This document shows, one piece after another, positions 40,364 to 49,719 of a stretch of 64,000 bases of DNA. Source of the stretch: Candidatus Desulforudis audaxviator MP104C (GTDB lineage Bacteria; Bacillota; Desulfotomaculia; Desulfotomaculales; Desulforudaceae). The position numbers and the translations under genes were made by a program. The first letter of the stretch is position 1; every line of letters begins with the position of its first letter. Below the pieces are notes generated by a model. That model saw nothing but the letters and a program-made list of their open reading frames with translations. It searched no databases and was not told the origin of the DNA. The stretch lies in assembly GCF_000018425.1 (NCBI RefSeq), contig NC_010424.1, forward strand, positions 1,504,501 to 1,568,500. Direction: 5' to 3'.

Positions 40364-42337
40364 TTATTCTCCGTTTTGTGTCAAAAAACCAAAATAGGCG
40401 TCCATGATCGTCCGGGCTACCGGAGCCGCGGCCCGGCTGCCCGGCCCGCCGTGTTCCACGACTACGGCGATGGCGATTTCCGGCTCCTCATATGGGGCAA
40501 AGGCCACGTAGAGCCCGTGGCTATCCCGTCCCCATACCTCAGCGGTGCCGGTTTTGCCGGCGGTGGTCACCGGAAAGTCGAAAAATGATCCGTAAGCCGT
40601 GCCGCCGGGCTGGTTTACCAGGCGCATCCCCTCCCGGAGAATATCCAGGTTCTCGGGAGAGACCGAAACCCTTCTCCGGAGTTCGGGCACGGCCTCTTTG
40701 ACGACCCGGCCGTTCGGGTCGGTCACCCGCTGCACCAGGTAAGGCCGGTAAAGGTAACCCCCGTTCGCGATTGCCGCTACATAGTTGGCCAGCTGCAGGG
40801 GCGTATAGTTGTTCAGGCCCTGACCGATCGACATATTAAGGGTATCGTAGTCCCGCCACAAAAGGTCCCAGGCGTAGCGGTCGTACTGTGCTTGAATCTT
40901 GGCCCTTTCCCGCTCCCGCTCCCGCTTGAGTTCCTCCCGCCGGGCCTCATCGGTGCCCGGTAGTTGCGACCGGTAATGTTCTTCAATCGCTTCGAACTGC
41001 GGCCCGAAGCGCCGGTCCAGCTCCGCTTGAACCATCTTTCGCTTGTACTCCGCCGTGGGCAACACGCCAGCGGCTTCCGCGGCAAGTTCAATGCCGGTCC
41101 GCTCACCCAATCCGAAGTCGTGGGCCATGCGGAAGATGTTCTCCGGACCGGTGCGCAGGCCGGCAGCCAGGAAGAAAGTATTGCACGAAACTTGAATCCC
41201 GCGGACCACGTCCACCCGGCCGTGGGCACCGAGACAATTGTACCGCTGCCCCTGGTGGTAGAAGTAGCCCGGGTCGGTGACCGCGAACCGGCGGTCGATC
41301 TTCCCGCTTTCGAGCGCCGCGGCGGCAACCACCATCTTGAAGGTGGAACCCGGCGGGTAATCGCTCTGGATGGCCCGGTTCAAAAAGGGCCCTTCCGGAG
41401 ATGTCAACAGCACCCGCGCCTGTTCCGCGCTCAAGTCCCCGGCAAACATCCTCGGGTCGTAGGCGGGGTAACTGGCCAGGGCCAGGACCGCGCCGCTGCG
41501 CACGTCGATGACCACCGCCGAAGCCGCACGGCAGTCTCGGTACCCTTCTTTCTGCAGGCTTTCCACAATCCGGGCCAGCGCCTCTTCGGCCGCCCGCTGG
41601 ACTTCGAAATCGATGGTCAGGGTCAGGTCGTGACCGGGAACCGGGTTTTTCACGCCCAGACTGCGCACCGGCCGGCCCACCGCATCCACCTCCAACTGAC
41701 GTGCACCTGGTATTCCCCGCAATTCCCGCTCCATGGCGTGTTCCAGCCCAGCCTGACCGAAAACATCACCCCGGCGGTACCCGTCCGCTTGGTACCGCGC
41801 CAACTGGTCGGGCTGGATCTCCCGGATGTACCCCAACACGTGTGCCAGAAAGTTACCGTAGGGATACTCGCGCATTGGCTCGAAGTCGATCACCACGCCG
41901 GGCAGCTCCATCTGCGCCTCCTCGATGCGGGAGACGATTTCCAGGGAAACGTCCCGCGCCAGGCGGATCGGTTCATAACGCCTCAGGCTGTGGTTGTCGA
42001 TCGCGTCCCAGAGTTCTTCGGGCGTGCGGCCCAGAATGGCGGCGAGTTTTTCCACCACTGGTTCCAGTTCCTCGCGGGACTGGCCGAGGTTCACCAGGGA
42101 AACGGCGTACAGCGGCCGGTTTCCCACCAGTTTCACCCCGTTCCGGTCGTAAATCTCTCCCCGCGGCGCGCTGATCGTGATCAGGCGCAAGGAGTTCTCC
42201 CGGGCCAGGGTCCGGTAGTGTTCGGTTTCGATCAACTGCAAATAGGCCACCCGGCCGACAAGCACCAGAAAAACTAGGGCTATGATGACGACCAGTACGT
42301 TGGTTCTTTTGGCTATGCTTTTCTTATCCACGGACAT
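40364..42337 (-). CDS. mrdA: Penicillin-binding protein 2 (MrdA)
   Basis: A 657-residue class B transpeptidase for side-wall synthesis. One membrane helix (LVVIIALVFLVLVGRVAYL), dimerisation domain (PRGEIYDRNGVKLVGNRPLY), and active-site motifs STFK (Ser331), SCN (Ser384) and AGKTGTAEVWG (about 600). Between SCN and KTGT an Arg/Glu-rich coiled-coil-like insertion of about 55 residues (432-490) precedes NMSIGQGLNNYTPLQLANY. Partner of RodA. The mreD gap is 8 bases. Confidence 0.93.
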   Translation of the reverse strand: MSVDKKSIAKRTNVLVVIIALVFLVLVGRVAYLQLIETEHYRTLARENSLRLITISAPRGEIYDRNGVKLVGNRPLYAVSLVNLGQSREELEPVVEKLAAILGRTPEELWDAIDNHSLRRYEPIRLARDVSLEIVSRIEEAQMELPGVVIDFEPMREYPYGNFLAHVLGYIREIQPDQLARYQADGYRRGDVFGQAGLEHAMERELRGIPGARQLEVDAVGRPVRSLGVKNPVPGHDLTLTIDFEVQRAAEEALARIVESLQKEGYRDCRAASAVVIDVRSGAVLALASYPAYDPRMFAGDLSAEQARVLLTSPEGPFLNRAIQSDYPPGSTFKMVVAAAALESGKIDRRFAVTDPGYFYHQGQRYNCLGAHGRVDVVRGIQVSCNTFFLAAGLRTGPENIFRMAHDFGLGERTGIELAAEAAGVLPTAEYKRKMVQAELDRRFGPQFEAIEEHYRSQLPGTDEARREELKRERERERAKIQAQYDRYAWDLLWRDYDTLNMSIGQGLNNYTPLQLANYVAAIANGGYLYRPYLVQRVTDPNGRVVKEAVPELRRRVSVSPENLDILREGMRLVNQPGGTAYGSFFDFPVTTAGKTGTAEVWGRDSHGLYVAFAPYEEPEIAIAVVVEHGGPGSRAAAPVARTIMDAYFGFLTQNGE

Positions 42338-42345
42338 CCCCGTTT

Positions 42346-42840
42346 CTATGGAATCCGCAAGAGTCCCCTGGTGCTGGAAAGGTAAAACCGGCGGTGGAAC
42401 AGGAGAGCGACGGCAGCGTTATACACCCCGCTGGGAATGATCAATCCCCACCACGCCTCTCCCGGGAGGATGGTCACGCCCAGAAACAGCAGCAGTAGGT
42501 ACCGGATCCCCTCGACCAGGATGGTGGCCAGAAAGGCGATGCCGGCCACCACGAAATGATTTTCCTTGAACAGCCGGATGTGCCCCAGTCCGACCACATA
42601 GCCGGACGCGGCGACCGCCAGGGCATTCAACCCCAGGTAATAACCAGACAAGAAATCATGGGCCAACCCACCCAGAAAACCCAAAAAAGCCCCTTCCCTG
42701 GGGCCGTTGAAGATGGCGTAGTACACAACCAGAACCAGGACCAGGTCCGGCTTCACGCCCGCCACCCGAATGAACTCCAGCACCGTGGATTCCAGGAGCA
42801 ACGCCAGTCCCAGCAGCAATACCAGGATAAGAATACGCAA
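42346..42840 (-). CDS. mreD: Rod shape-determining membrane protein MreD
   Basis: A 164-residue protein with four to six hydrophobic helices, including PDLVLVLVVYYAIFNGPREGAFLGFLGGLAHDF cut short to the MreD-type PREGAFLGFLGGLAHDF segment. It is a membrane scaffold of the elongasome. TTG start 6 bases after the mreC stop; the order mreB-mreC-mreD is canonical. Confidence 0.88.
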   Translation of the reverse strand: MRILILVLLLGLALLLESTVLEFIRVAGVKPDLVLVLVVYYAIFNGPREGAFLGFLGGLAHDFLSGYYLGLNALAVAASGYVVGLGHIRLFKENHFVVAGIAFLATILVEGIRYLLLLFLGVTILPGEAWWGLIIPSGVYNAAVALLFHRRFYLSSTRGLLRIP

Positions 42841-42846
42841 AACGTC

Positions 42847-43671
42847 CTAGCCCCTCGGGACGGAATTGAGAATAATCAGCACCTCTTCTAGACGATTAAA
42901 ATCCACCAGCGGCGAAACCTCCGCGGTCTGAGTCAAACCCGCCGCATCTTTCTCGGTAGAAATAATGCAACCCACCGGAATACCCTTGGGCACCTCCCCC
43001 AGCCCGGAGGTCACCACGTATTGCCCGCGTTCCACCTTAGCGTCCCGGGAGAGATAGAACATCCTCAGCGGCTGTGTCCGGTCTAGCACACCCTTTACCA
43101 CTCCCGGGGTGCGGGTTTCCTGGACCATAGCCCCCACCCCGCTGCGAGGGTCGGTGATCAGAAGCACATCGGACGTATTGGGGGCCACCGCGATTACGCG
43201 GCCCACCAACCCGGCCGGCAGGACCACCGCCATCCCCCGCTCGACACCGTGATTCGCACCCCGATTCACCTTAACCTCTCCGAACCAGTTGCCGGGGTTG
43301 CGGCCGATGACGTCGGCCACCAGCATTTTGTAGCGGGCATTCTCGTCCCGGTAGTCCAACAGCTCCCGGAGGCGCTGATTTTGGATCCGGTACTCCCGGA
43401 GGGCGACCACTTCCCCCTCCAGGTCGCGGATCTGTCGTCGCAGTTCTTCTACCTCCGGATCGCCGCCAAACAAAAAGATGCTCTGGAATAGGTCGCGCAC
43501 ATGGTTTCCGGCAAACGTGACTCCAGCCTGTACAAAACCCGAACCGTCCCGCAGACCCGTCTCCAGAACAGTTAGTTCCGCCCGTTCCAAACCGGTGAGT
43601 TGCATCATCACCAACAGGAATAACACCAGAATACCGGACGCCAGGAGTTTTCTTATCCGGGAGCGCTTCAA
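42847..43671 (-). CDS. mreC: Rod shape-determining protein MreC
   Basis: A 274-residue bitopic protein: N-terminal membrane helix (LLASGILVLFLLVMMQL), coiled coil (EELRRQIRDLEGEVVALREY), then the beta-barrel domain with VIGRNPGNWFGEVKVNRG, VVLPAGLVGRVIAVAPNTS and VTSGLGEVPKGIPVG. It links MreB to PBP2. TTG start directly after the mreB stop (1 base gap). Confidence 0.93.
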   Translation of the reverse strand: MKRSRIRKLLASGILVLFLLVMMQLTGLERAELTVLETGLRDGSGFVQAGVTFAGNHVRDLFQSIFLFGGDPEVEELRRQIRDLEGEVVALREYRIQNQRLRELLDYRDENARYKMLVADVIGRNPGNWFGEVKVNRGANHGVERGMAVVLPAGLVGRVIAVAPNTSDVLLITDPRSGVGAMVQETRTPGVVKGVLDRTQPLRMFYLSRDAKVERGQYVVTSGLGEVPKGIPVGCIISTEKDAAGLTQTAEVSPLVDFNRLEEVLIILNSVPRG

Positions 43672-43672
43672 A

Positions 43673-44704
43673 TCACACCACCTTCTTGGATGAGATCAAC
43701 ACCTTGCGTAAGACATCGATGTTCTCCAGCACCCGCCCGGAACCGTAGGCCACCGCCAACAGCGGCTCTTCGGCCAAGTGCACGGGCATCTGGGTTTCCT
43801 CGCTGACCAGGCGGTCCAGCCCCCGCAGGAGCGCCCCGCCACCGGCCATCATAATCCCGCGGTCCATGATGTCCGAGGCCAGTTCGGGCGGGGTCTTTTC
43901 CAGAGTTTGCCGGATGGCGTCCAGGATGGCACTCACCGGTTCGGAAAGCGCCCGGTAAATCTCGGCGGAAGTTACAGTCACTGTCTTGGGCAGGCCGGAA
44001 ACCAGGTCCCGGCCCCGCACCTCCTCGGTCTCCTGGTGTTCCAAGGGGTAGGCCGTGCCGATCTTGATCTTCAGTTCCTCGGCGGTACGCTCACCGATCA
44101 TCAGGTTGTAGTTGCGCTTAACATGTTGGATGATCGCCTCGTCCATCTCGTCGCCGGCCACCCGGATCGAACGGCTGGTTACAATCCCCCCCAAGGAGAT
44201 CACCGCCACCTCCGTCGTGCCCCCGCCCACATCGACGATCATTGTGCCGGTCGGTTCGTGCACCGGCAAACCGGCCCCGATGGCGGCCGCCATCGGCTCC
44301 TCAATCAGATAGCACTCACGGGCGCCGGCCGCGAGCGCCGCCTCCCGGACGGCCCGCTCCTCCACCGCGGTGACGCCGGACGGAACGCCGATCACCACCC
44401 GCGGCCGGATCAGAAAGGTCCTGCCGCGCAGCGCCTTGTTGATGAAGTACTTGATCATGCTCTCGGTAGTGTCGAAATCGGCGATCACGCCGTCCTCCAT
44501 CGGGCGGATGGCCACGATGTTGCCCGGGGTGCGTCCAATCATCTGCTTGGCCTCCTCACCCACGGCCAGGATCCGCCCGCTGTCCTTCTCAATCGCCACT
44601 ACAGACGGCTCGCGCATCACAATGCCCTTTCCTTTTACGTACACCAGGGTGTTCGCGGTACCCAAATCAATACCCATATCCCTGGAGAAAAACGCGATCG
44701 CCAT
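43673..44704 (-). CDS. mreB: Actin-like rod shape-determining protein MreB
   Basis: A 343-residue actin homologue with phosphate-1 motif [19 protein letters not shown], the DIGGGTTEV-type [17 protein letters not shown] and the adenosine motif [16 protein letters not shown]. It guides side-wall synthesis. It heads the mre-mrd-min unit; a gap of 25 bases separates it from radC, so the block could be read from further upstream. Confidence 0.97.
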   Translation of the reverse strand: MAIAFFSRDMGIDLGTANTLVYVKGKGIVMREPSVVAIEKDSGRILAVGEEAKQMIGRTPGNIVAIRPMEDGVIADFDTTESMIKYFINKALRGRTFLIRPRVVIGVPSGVTAVEERAVREAALAAGARECYLIEEPMAAAIGAGLPVHEPTGTMIVDVGGGTTEVAVISLGGIVTSRSIRVAGDEMDEAIIQHVKRNYNLMIGERTAEELKIKIGTAYPLEHQETEEVRGRDLVSGLPKTVTVTSAEIYRALSEPVSAILDAIRQTLEKTPPELASDIMDRGIMMAGGGALLRGLDRLVSEETQMPVHLAEEPLLAVAYGSGRVLENIDVLRKVLISSKKVV

Positions 44705-44729
44705 GACTTACCCCTTTCACTCGTTCTCG

Positions 44730-45422
44730 CTAAAACAGTCCTTCCAGTTTCAAACTGGTGAACTTATTATCTCCGATGATGATATGATCTAGGACCTTGA
44801 TTCCGACTATTTCCCCGGCTTCAAAAAGCCTCTGCGTCAGCTCGATGTCCTGCGGGCTCGGTGCCGGGTCGCCGCTCGGGTGGTTGTGGACCAAAATCAG
44901 TGCGGCGGCGCTTCTCCGAATCGCGTTTTTGAACAACTCCCGTGGGTGGACGCTGGAAGAGTTCAGGGTGCCGACCGAGACCTTCTCCACCGCCAGCACC
45001 CGGTTCTTGGTGTTCAGGACCAGCGCCCAGAAGTGCTCCCGGTCGAAGTACCGCATCTCCTCCATTACCAGCCCGGCCGCCTCTTCCGGGGTCCGCACGG
45101 TCGGCTGCCACTCCCCAGGGCGGCAGGCGGCCCGCCGGCCCAGTTCGAAAGCCGCCCGGACCTCGGCCGACTTCGCCGGGCCGACTCCCTTGACGGCCTG
45201 CAACTCCTCGATCCCGGCCTCCGCCAGCCCCCGCAGGCCGCCGAATCGGCTCAGGATTTGGTTGGCCAGGTCGATCGCCGTGGTGGTGACCGTGCCGCTC
45301 CGGAGCAGGATCGCCAGGAGTTCGGCGTCCGAGAGGGACTGCACGCCGTGTGCCGCCAGGCGTTCACGCGGCCGGAGTTCCGCAGCCATTTCCTTTATCG
45401 TTAGGTGATATTCGACAGCCAA
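44730..45422 (-). CDS. radC: RadC/JAB-domain protein
   Basis: A 230-residue DUF2466 protein: N-terminal helix-hairpin-helix region (ELQAVKGVGPAKSAEVRAAFEL) and a C-terminal MPN/JAMM domain with HNHPSGDPAPSPQD, a probable zinc site. The historic link to DNA repair is disputed and the biochemical role is unknown. Its place between maf and mreB is conserved across Firmicutes. TTG start. Confidence 0.93.
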   Translation of the reverse strand: MAVEYHLTIKEMAAELRPRERLAAHGVQSLSDAELLAILLRSGTVTTTAIDLANQILSRFGGLRGLAEAGIEELQAVKGVGPAKSAEVRAAFELGRRAACRPGEWQPTVRTPEEAAGLVMEEMRYFDREHFWALVLNTKNRVLAVEKVSVGTLNSSSVHPRELFKNAIRRSAAALILVHNHPSGDPAPSPQDIELTQRLFEAGEIVGIKVLDHIIIGDNKFTSLKLEGLF

Positions 45423-45428
45423 GAAGCT

Positions 45429-46040
45429 CTACCTCCGTCCGGAGGAACTCCAATTCGTGCCAACAAGATTCAAAAGGTCCACCCCCTGCCGGCGGAAAAG
45501 CCCGCTCAGAAGCGGCAGGGGCAAGCCGACCACGTTGAACCAGCAGCCCTTAATACCCCGCACAAACAGGCCGCCCAGGCCCTGGATCGCGTAGGCCCCC
45601 GCCTTGTCGAGCGGTTCCCCGGTCGCCACGTACCAGTCGATTTCTTGCGCGGTCATGGCCCGGAAGTGAACGCGGGTGCGTTCGTGGTCGACAACCGCGT
45701 GCCCGTCCGGCATCCGGATCAGGCTCACCCCGGTGAGCACTTCGTGGGTGTCACCCTGCAGGGCCGTCAGCATCGCGGCGGCTTCTTCCGGTCCTTCCGG
45801 TTTCCCGAGAAACCGCCCCCGCTGGAAGACAACGATATCGGCCCCAAGAATCAGGCCGTCCCCGACCCGCCCGGCCACCGCCCGGGCCTTGCGTTCGGCC
45901 AGACTCTCCGCCATGTCCGCCGGGTCCCGCCCGGCGAAGTCCTCATTGACCCCGGCAGGAAGAACCTCGAACTCCAAACCCAGGCTTTGCAATAGTTCCC
46001 GCCGCCGGGGAGAAGCCGAAGCTAAAACAATCCGGAACAT
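45429..46040 (-). CDS. maf: Maf-family nucleoside triphosphate pyrophosphatase
   Basis: A 203-residue Maf protein: [54 protein letters not shown] and [20 protein letters not shown]. The family hydrolyses non-canonical or dTTP/UTP nucleotides and over-expression inhibits septation in Bacillus. It lies 6 bases before radC. Confidence 0.93.
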
Positions 46041-46044
46041 AGCC

Positions 46045-46290
46045 TCAAGTATTCCGGTAGACCAGATACCCCAACAGAAAACCGAGGAGGGTAAGTGGCC
46101 CGATCAACAGGGAAAATCCGAAGGTGATCGTCATAAACCGCAGATCCAAAACCCCGGGCGTCAATCCGGCGGTCACAATATTGTTCAGGAAGGGGAACGT
46201 CGGGCTCAATATCTGGCCCACCGCGCTGCCCGCCAGACCGCCAAGGACCATCAGCGCGATCAGGATCCACGGGTTCCTGCCTCTCGCCAT
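46045..46290 (-). CDS. DUF4321 small membrane protein
   Basis: An 81-residue protein with two hydrophobic helices ([20 protein letters not shown] and [21 protein letters not shown]). It matches the small DUF4321 family that precedes maf in Clostridia; function unknown. The ATG at 46290 has a textbook AGGAGGGA upstream; a GTG at 46311 would include that site and is rejected. It ends 4 bases before maf starts. Confidence 0.8.
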
Positions 46291-46343
46291 AAAATCCCTC
46301 CTATGTACCACAGTGTAGCATTCCCGGCAAACCCTGACAAGCG

Positions 46344-46817
46344 CTACCGCCGCCGGTCGTCCTGCAACTTGACGACCATTGTCAGTTCAACCGCTGCGCC
46401 GAGCGGCAGCTCCGCAACCCCCAGCGCGGCCCGGGCGTGCCGCCCGGCCTCCCCGAAGACCGCCAGTACCAACTCCGAAGCGCCGTTCACCACCCCGGGC
46501 TGTCCCTCGAAGCCGGGGGCGCTACGCACATAGCCGGTGATCTGAACCACCTGCTCCACCTGCTCCAGGCTACCGGCTACGCTCCGGATGACCCCCAGGC
46601 AGTTAAGTGCACAGAGCCGGGCCGCTTCATACCCGTCCGCTGGCGATAACTCGGCGCCGATGCGCCCCCGGAAAACGACTTCACCCCCGGCCACGGGAAG
46701 CTGCCCGGAGGTGAACAACAGTTGTCCGGCCCGCACCCCGGGCACATAAGCCGCCACCGGCGGCGGGGCTGCGGGAATCTCCAGGCCCAGGGCCCGACAC
46801 CTCTCTTCCACGGACAT
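46344..46817 (-). CDS. RidA/YjgF-family protein
   Basis: A 157-residue RidA-superfamily protein (GQLLFTSGQLPVAGG, ARLCALNCLGVIRSVAGSLEQV, VELTMVVKLQDD). RidA members hydrolyse reactive enamine/imine intermediates from PLP enzymes. The catalytic Arg of true RidA (in a conserved SARxxVxV-type region) is not obvious here: the matching segment reads RHARAALGV, so it may belong to the YjgH/YoaB-like side branch. ATG at 46817 has AAGGAGG 8 bases upstream; the longer frame reaching 47732 is a shadow of the exchanger gene. Confidence 0.85.
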   Translation of the reverse strand: MSVEERCRALGLEIPAAPPPVAAYVPGVRAGQLLFTSGQLPVAGGEVVFRGRIGAELSPADGYEAARLCALNCLGVIRSVAGSLEQVEQVVQITGYVRSAPGFEGQPGVVNGASELVLAVFGEAGRHARAALGVAELPLGAAVELTMVVKLQDDRRR

Positions 46818-46996
46818 AGGCTCGTCCTCCTTACGATAGAAGTGTGCTCCTACTAATATACACCTTTTTATACACCTTTTTGGCAGCAAAAAAGCGGCTG
46901 CAAAAAGACGCCGCGTTTGGGCGGCCTGCAGGCCACGTTTGGGGGTCTTCCTAAACAAATGAGATCGGGGATGGGTATCCCGGGACTGGGCCGCCT

Positions 46997-47989
46997 CTAA
47001 AACCCGCCCTTCACCGCCATCACCACGAAAAACAGATAGAATGAACCGCCGGTGGAGGCCAGGAACCAGCCGCCCACATGCCCGGCCCGCCGGGCGTAAA
47101 GGAAGGCCAGCCAGGCCGCCGTTAGAGCCAGCGCCGCGCTGGTGAGCGCCGCCGTAGTTAGCCGCCAGTCGGTGTAATAGATGCCGATGGCGGGTACCAG
47201 TGTGCTCTGAAAGACCATGGCCCCGGTGATGTTCCCGAGGGCCAGGGTGTCCTTCTTTTCCTTCAGCCAGATCAGGCTGTTGAAAAGCTCCGGCATCTCC
47301 GTAGCGATGGGGGCTACCAGAAGCGCGAACAGGAGCGGGGCCACTCCGAAATGGTGCGCCAGAAAACCGATCCCCTGCACGAACACCTTGGCGCCCCCGA
47401 GAATCAGTAGGAAAGCAAAGCAAACCTGGCCCATGATCAACACCAGGTGCGGGTCGGCGGACCGCGGGGCCACCAGCAGCGGCCCGGTGTCGTCCCCTGT
47501 CCCGCAGCGTTCGCCCTGGGTGACGGCCCGCACCAGAAAAGCTACGTAGGTCAGAATTAGGACCACCACCACGACCGGCTTGGCGGCCGGGGGCAGAAAG
47601 GCGGCGGTGATGGCCAACGTGTAGGCAGCCAGGAAAAACCCCAGGTCCCGGCGCAAAAGGTCCGGGTGGGGCCGCACGCGCGCCGACCCGCGGCGCCGGC
47701 TCAAAACCACGGCGGTGGTCCCGACCAGGCAAAAACCCACGGTGGCCAGCATGAACGGTGCCCCCAGGATCGCCCCGATACCGACCTCGTGGGCCTTACC
47801 GTGACCCATCAGGATGGCCACCACCGGGATCATCGTCTCCGGTAGGGCGGTGCCGATCGCGGCCAGCACGCTTCCCACCGCCCCTCTGGCCAGCCCGAGC
47901 CTCAAGCCCAGCCATTCCACCCCGTTGGTGAAGAACCGGGCTCCCATGAGAATGACCGCCAGGGCCGCCGCCAGGTACAGGTAGATCAA
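46997..47989 (-). CDS. Sodium/calcium exchanger family membrane protein
   Basis: A 330-residue polytopic protein with about ten helices and two inverted alpha-repeats: ALIGTALPETMIPVVAIL-like (AAIGTALPETMIPVVAIL) in the first half and VAPIATEMPELFNSLIWL in the second, with the conserved Glu residues that bind cations. Probable Na+ or H+ coupled Ca2+ antiporter. The TTG at 47989 follows GGGAGGAG; an earlier TTG at 48013 lacks a site. The 179 bases to RidA hold a direct repeat of TATACACCTTTTT. Confidence 0.8.
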   Translation of the reverse strand: MIYLYLAAALAVILMGARFFTNGVEWLGLRLGLARGAVGSVLAAIGTALPETMIPVVAILMGHGKAHEVGIGAILGAPFMLATVGFCLVGTTAVVLSRRRGSARVRPHPDLLRRDLGFFLAAYTLAITAAFLPPAAKPVVVVVLILTYVAFLVRAVTQGERCGTGDDTGPLLVAPRSADPHLVLIMGQVCFAFLLILGGAKVFVQGIGFLAHHFGVAPLLFALLVAPIATEMPELFNSLIWLKEKKDTLALGNITGAMVFQSTLVPAIGIYYTDWRLTTAALTSAALALTAAWLAFLYARRAGHVGGWFLASTGGSFYLFFVVMAVKGGF

Positions 47990-48127
47990 AGCCCCAACTC
48001 CTCCCGCAGACAATCAAGCGTCATTTAATCTGTATGAGCTTGCCTGCGGGGAAATCACCGGGGCCGGAACGGGCCCTACCGCAACCCGGTGATAACGGTC
48101 ACAATAAACAGGCCGTACAGGGAGCCC

Positions 48128-48197
48128 TCCGGTAGCCACCAGTATCCGGCTACCGGATTCTCAGACGCAAAGGCTGACAACCTGAGGGGTTTGCGTC
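48128..48197. repeat. Two adjacent perfect stem-loops in an otherwise empty gap
   Basis: TCCGGTAGCC/GGCTACCGGA (48128-48137 with 48148-48157) makes a 10-bp stem, and GACGCAAA/TTTGCGTC (48164-48171 with 48190-48197) an 8-bp stem. They lie between folC and the exchanger gene (48014-48302), where I find no convincing gene. No T-run follows on either strand, so they are not standard terminators. They may be a leader RNA of the exchanger or an intergenic repeat. Confidence 0.45.
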
Positions 48198-48302
48198 GGT
48201 GGAGAATGCTTTTCAGGAGGAGCGCCGACCCGGCCTGTCAACGGTGGATGTCGTCGACCAGCATTTGGAGGCTGCTCGACTGAGCGGGGGTCCGAAACAG
48301 CT

Positions 48303-49580
48303 CTACGTAATGGCGGACCGGAGGGCACCGATGAGGTAAATCGATCCGGTGACCACGACTACGCCTCCCGCTCCGGCAAGTATTTGGGCACGGGTGAGGG
48401 CCGCGCGGCAATCCGGCACGGTTTCCACGCGGGCGCAGTGTTTACCGGCCTCCACCGCCACCCGCTCCCAGTCCCCGGCCCGCTCCGAAGGGGGCCTGGT
48501 CACCACCACGGCGCGGGCTGCAGGGGCCAGCACAGCGGCGATCCCCGCCCGGTCCTTGTCCCCCAGAACCCCCAAAACCAGGATTATTTCCCGGCCCGGA
48601 AAGCGCGCGACCAGTGTGTCCCGGAGCACGACGGCGGCGGCGGGGTTGTGGGCAGCGTCCAGTACCACCGTGGGCTGGCCTGCCAGCACCTCGAAACGGC
48701 CGGGCCAGTTTACCGCCGCCAAGCCCTCGCGGATGGCCCGGGGCCCCAGGGAAGGTGCATGTTCCCCGAGCACTTCGGCCGCAGCCACCGCGCAAGCCGC
48801 GTTGACCTGCTGATGCCGGCCGGCGAGCGGCAGTGCCAATCCCCGGTAAACAGCCCGCCGGCCGTAGATGTCCAGCCCTTGTTTTTCACCGGAGTCGTCT
48901 CGGGGTTCCCAACGGACGTCGGCGCCCACCCGGACCAGTGGCGCATCAAGCTCCCGGCAGGCACCGGCGATTACGTCCAGCGCCCCGCCCTCGGCCGCGG
49001 TCACCAGCGGCACCCCGGGCTTGATAATCCCGGCTTTTTCCCGGGCGATTTCAGCGATCGTTTCGCCGAGGTATTCCTGGTGATCGAGGGCGACGTTGGT
49101 AATTACGGCCACGGCGGGGCGGATTACGTTTGTGGCGTCCAGGCGCCCCCCAAGGCCCACTTCCAGCACGGCTACGTCCACCCGCTCCTCCCGGAAGAGT
49201 TGCAAGGCCAGGACGGTGTGCAGCTCAAACTCCGTGGGGCGGACCTGCCGGGCGACTGGAGCCAGCAGGTTCCAATGAGTGGTGATCAGCCCGGCTAGGC
49301 GCTCTCCCGTCACCGGCTGGCCGTCGATTAGAAAGCGCTCCGTATAGCTCGAGAGATGGGGAGAAGTGAAAGTGCCCACTTTGAGACCGCCCGCCCGTGC
49401 GATGGCGGACACCAAGGCGGCCACCGAACCCTTGCCGTTGGTGCCTCCGATGTGTGCCGCAAAAAGGCCCGCCTGAGGATCGCCAAGCACGGCCAGGAGT
49501 TCCCGCACCCGTTCCAGGCCGAAGTTCACCCCGGTGGCCGCCAGTCCGCGCACCGCCTCCAGAGCCTCTTCGTAATGCAC
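48303..49580 (-). CDS. folC: Bifunctional folylpolyglutamate/dihydrofolate synthase
   Basis: A 425-residue Mur-ligase-fold enzyme that glutamylates folates. ATP loop IGGTNGKGSVAALVSAI (residues about 43-59), TFTSPHLSSYTERFLIDG, EVGLGGRLDATNVIRP, ITNVALDHQEYLGETI and LDAAHNPAAAVVLRD. It follows valS, as in Bacillus and most Clostridia. GTG start. A perfect AGAGGCGC/GCGCCTCT hairpin (49597-49617) lies just upstream. Confidence 0.94.
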   Translation of the reverse strand: MHYEEALEAVRGLAATGVNFGLERVRELLAVLGDPQAGLFAAHIGGTNGKGSVAALVSAIARAGGLKVGTFTSPHLSSYTERFLIDGQPVTGERLAGLITTHWNLLAPVARQVRPTEFELHTVLALQLFREERVDVAVLEVGLGGRLDATNVIRPAVAVITNVALDHQEYLGETIAEIAREKAGIIKPGVPLVTAAEGGALDVIAGACRELDAPLVRVGADVRWEPRDDSGEKQGLDIYGRRAVYRGLALPLAGRHQQVNAACAVAAAEVLGEHAPSLGPRAIREGLAAVNWPGRFEVLAGQPTVVLDAAHNPAAAVVLRDTLVARFPGREIILVLGVLGDKDRAGIAAVLAPAARAVVVTRPPSERAGDWERVAVEAGKHCARVETVPDCRAALTRAQILAGAGGVVVVTGSIYLIGALRSAIT

Positions 49581-49686
49581 CTTTCCCTCACCTCAAAGAG
49601 GCGCCCAAGGCGCCTCTGTCCTTGCATCGTAACCGGCCGGCTTCGCCGGTACCCATGCCGGGAGTCCTATTCCGAATGACACCTGG

Positions 49687-49719
49687 CCTAAAAAAAGGGG
49701 CCTGGCCCCTTTTTTTAGG
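49687..49719 (-). terminator. Terminator embedding the valS stop codon
   Basis: A perfect 14-bp stem CCTAAAAAAAGGGG/CCCCTTTTTTTAGG (loop of five bases). The TAA stop of valS is part of the stem (49717-49715) and the minus-strand arm ends in a seven-T run. The hairpin is symmetric, so it could act in both directions. Confidence 0.85.

Noticed and set aside
46818-47732. Extension of the RidA frame to 462 codons
   Set aside because: The extra sequence is the antiphase shadow of the exchanger gene, and the ATG at 46817 has a perfect ribosome site.
48020-48240. Minus-strand frame ending in a hydrophobic stretch (YWWLPEGSLYGLFIVTVITG) between folC and the exchanger
   Set aside because: It coincides with the two perfect stem-loops, lacks a start codon with a ribosome site and is interrupted by a stop upstream; treated as chance.
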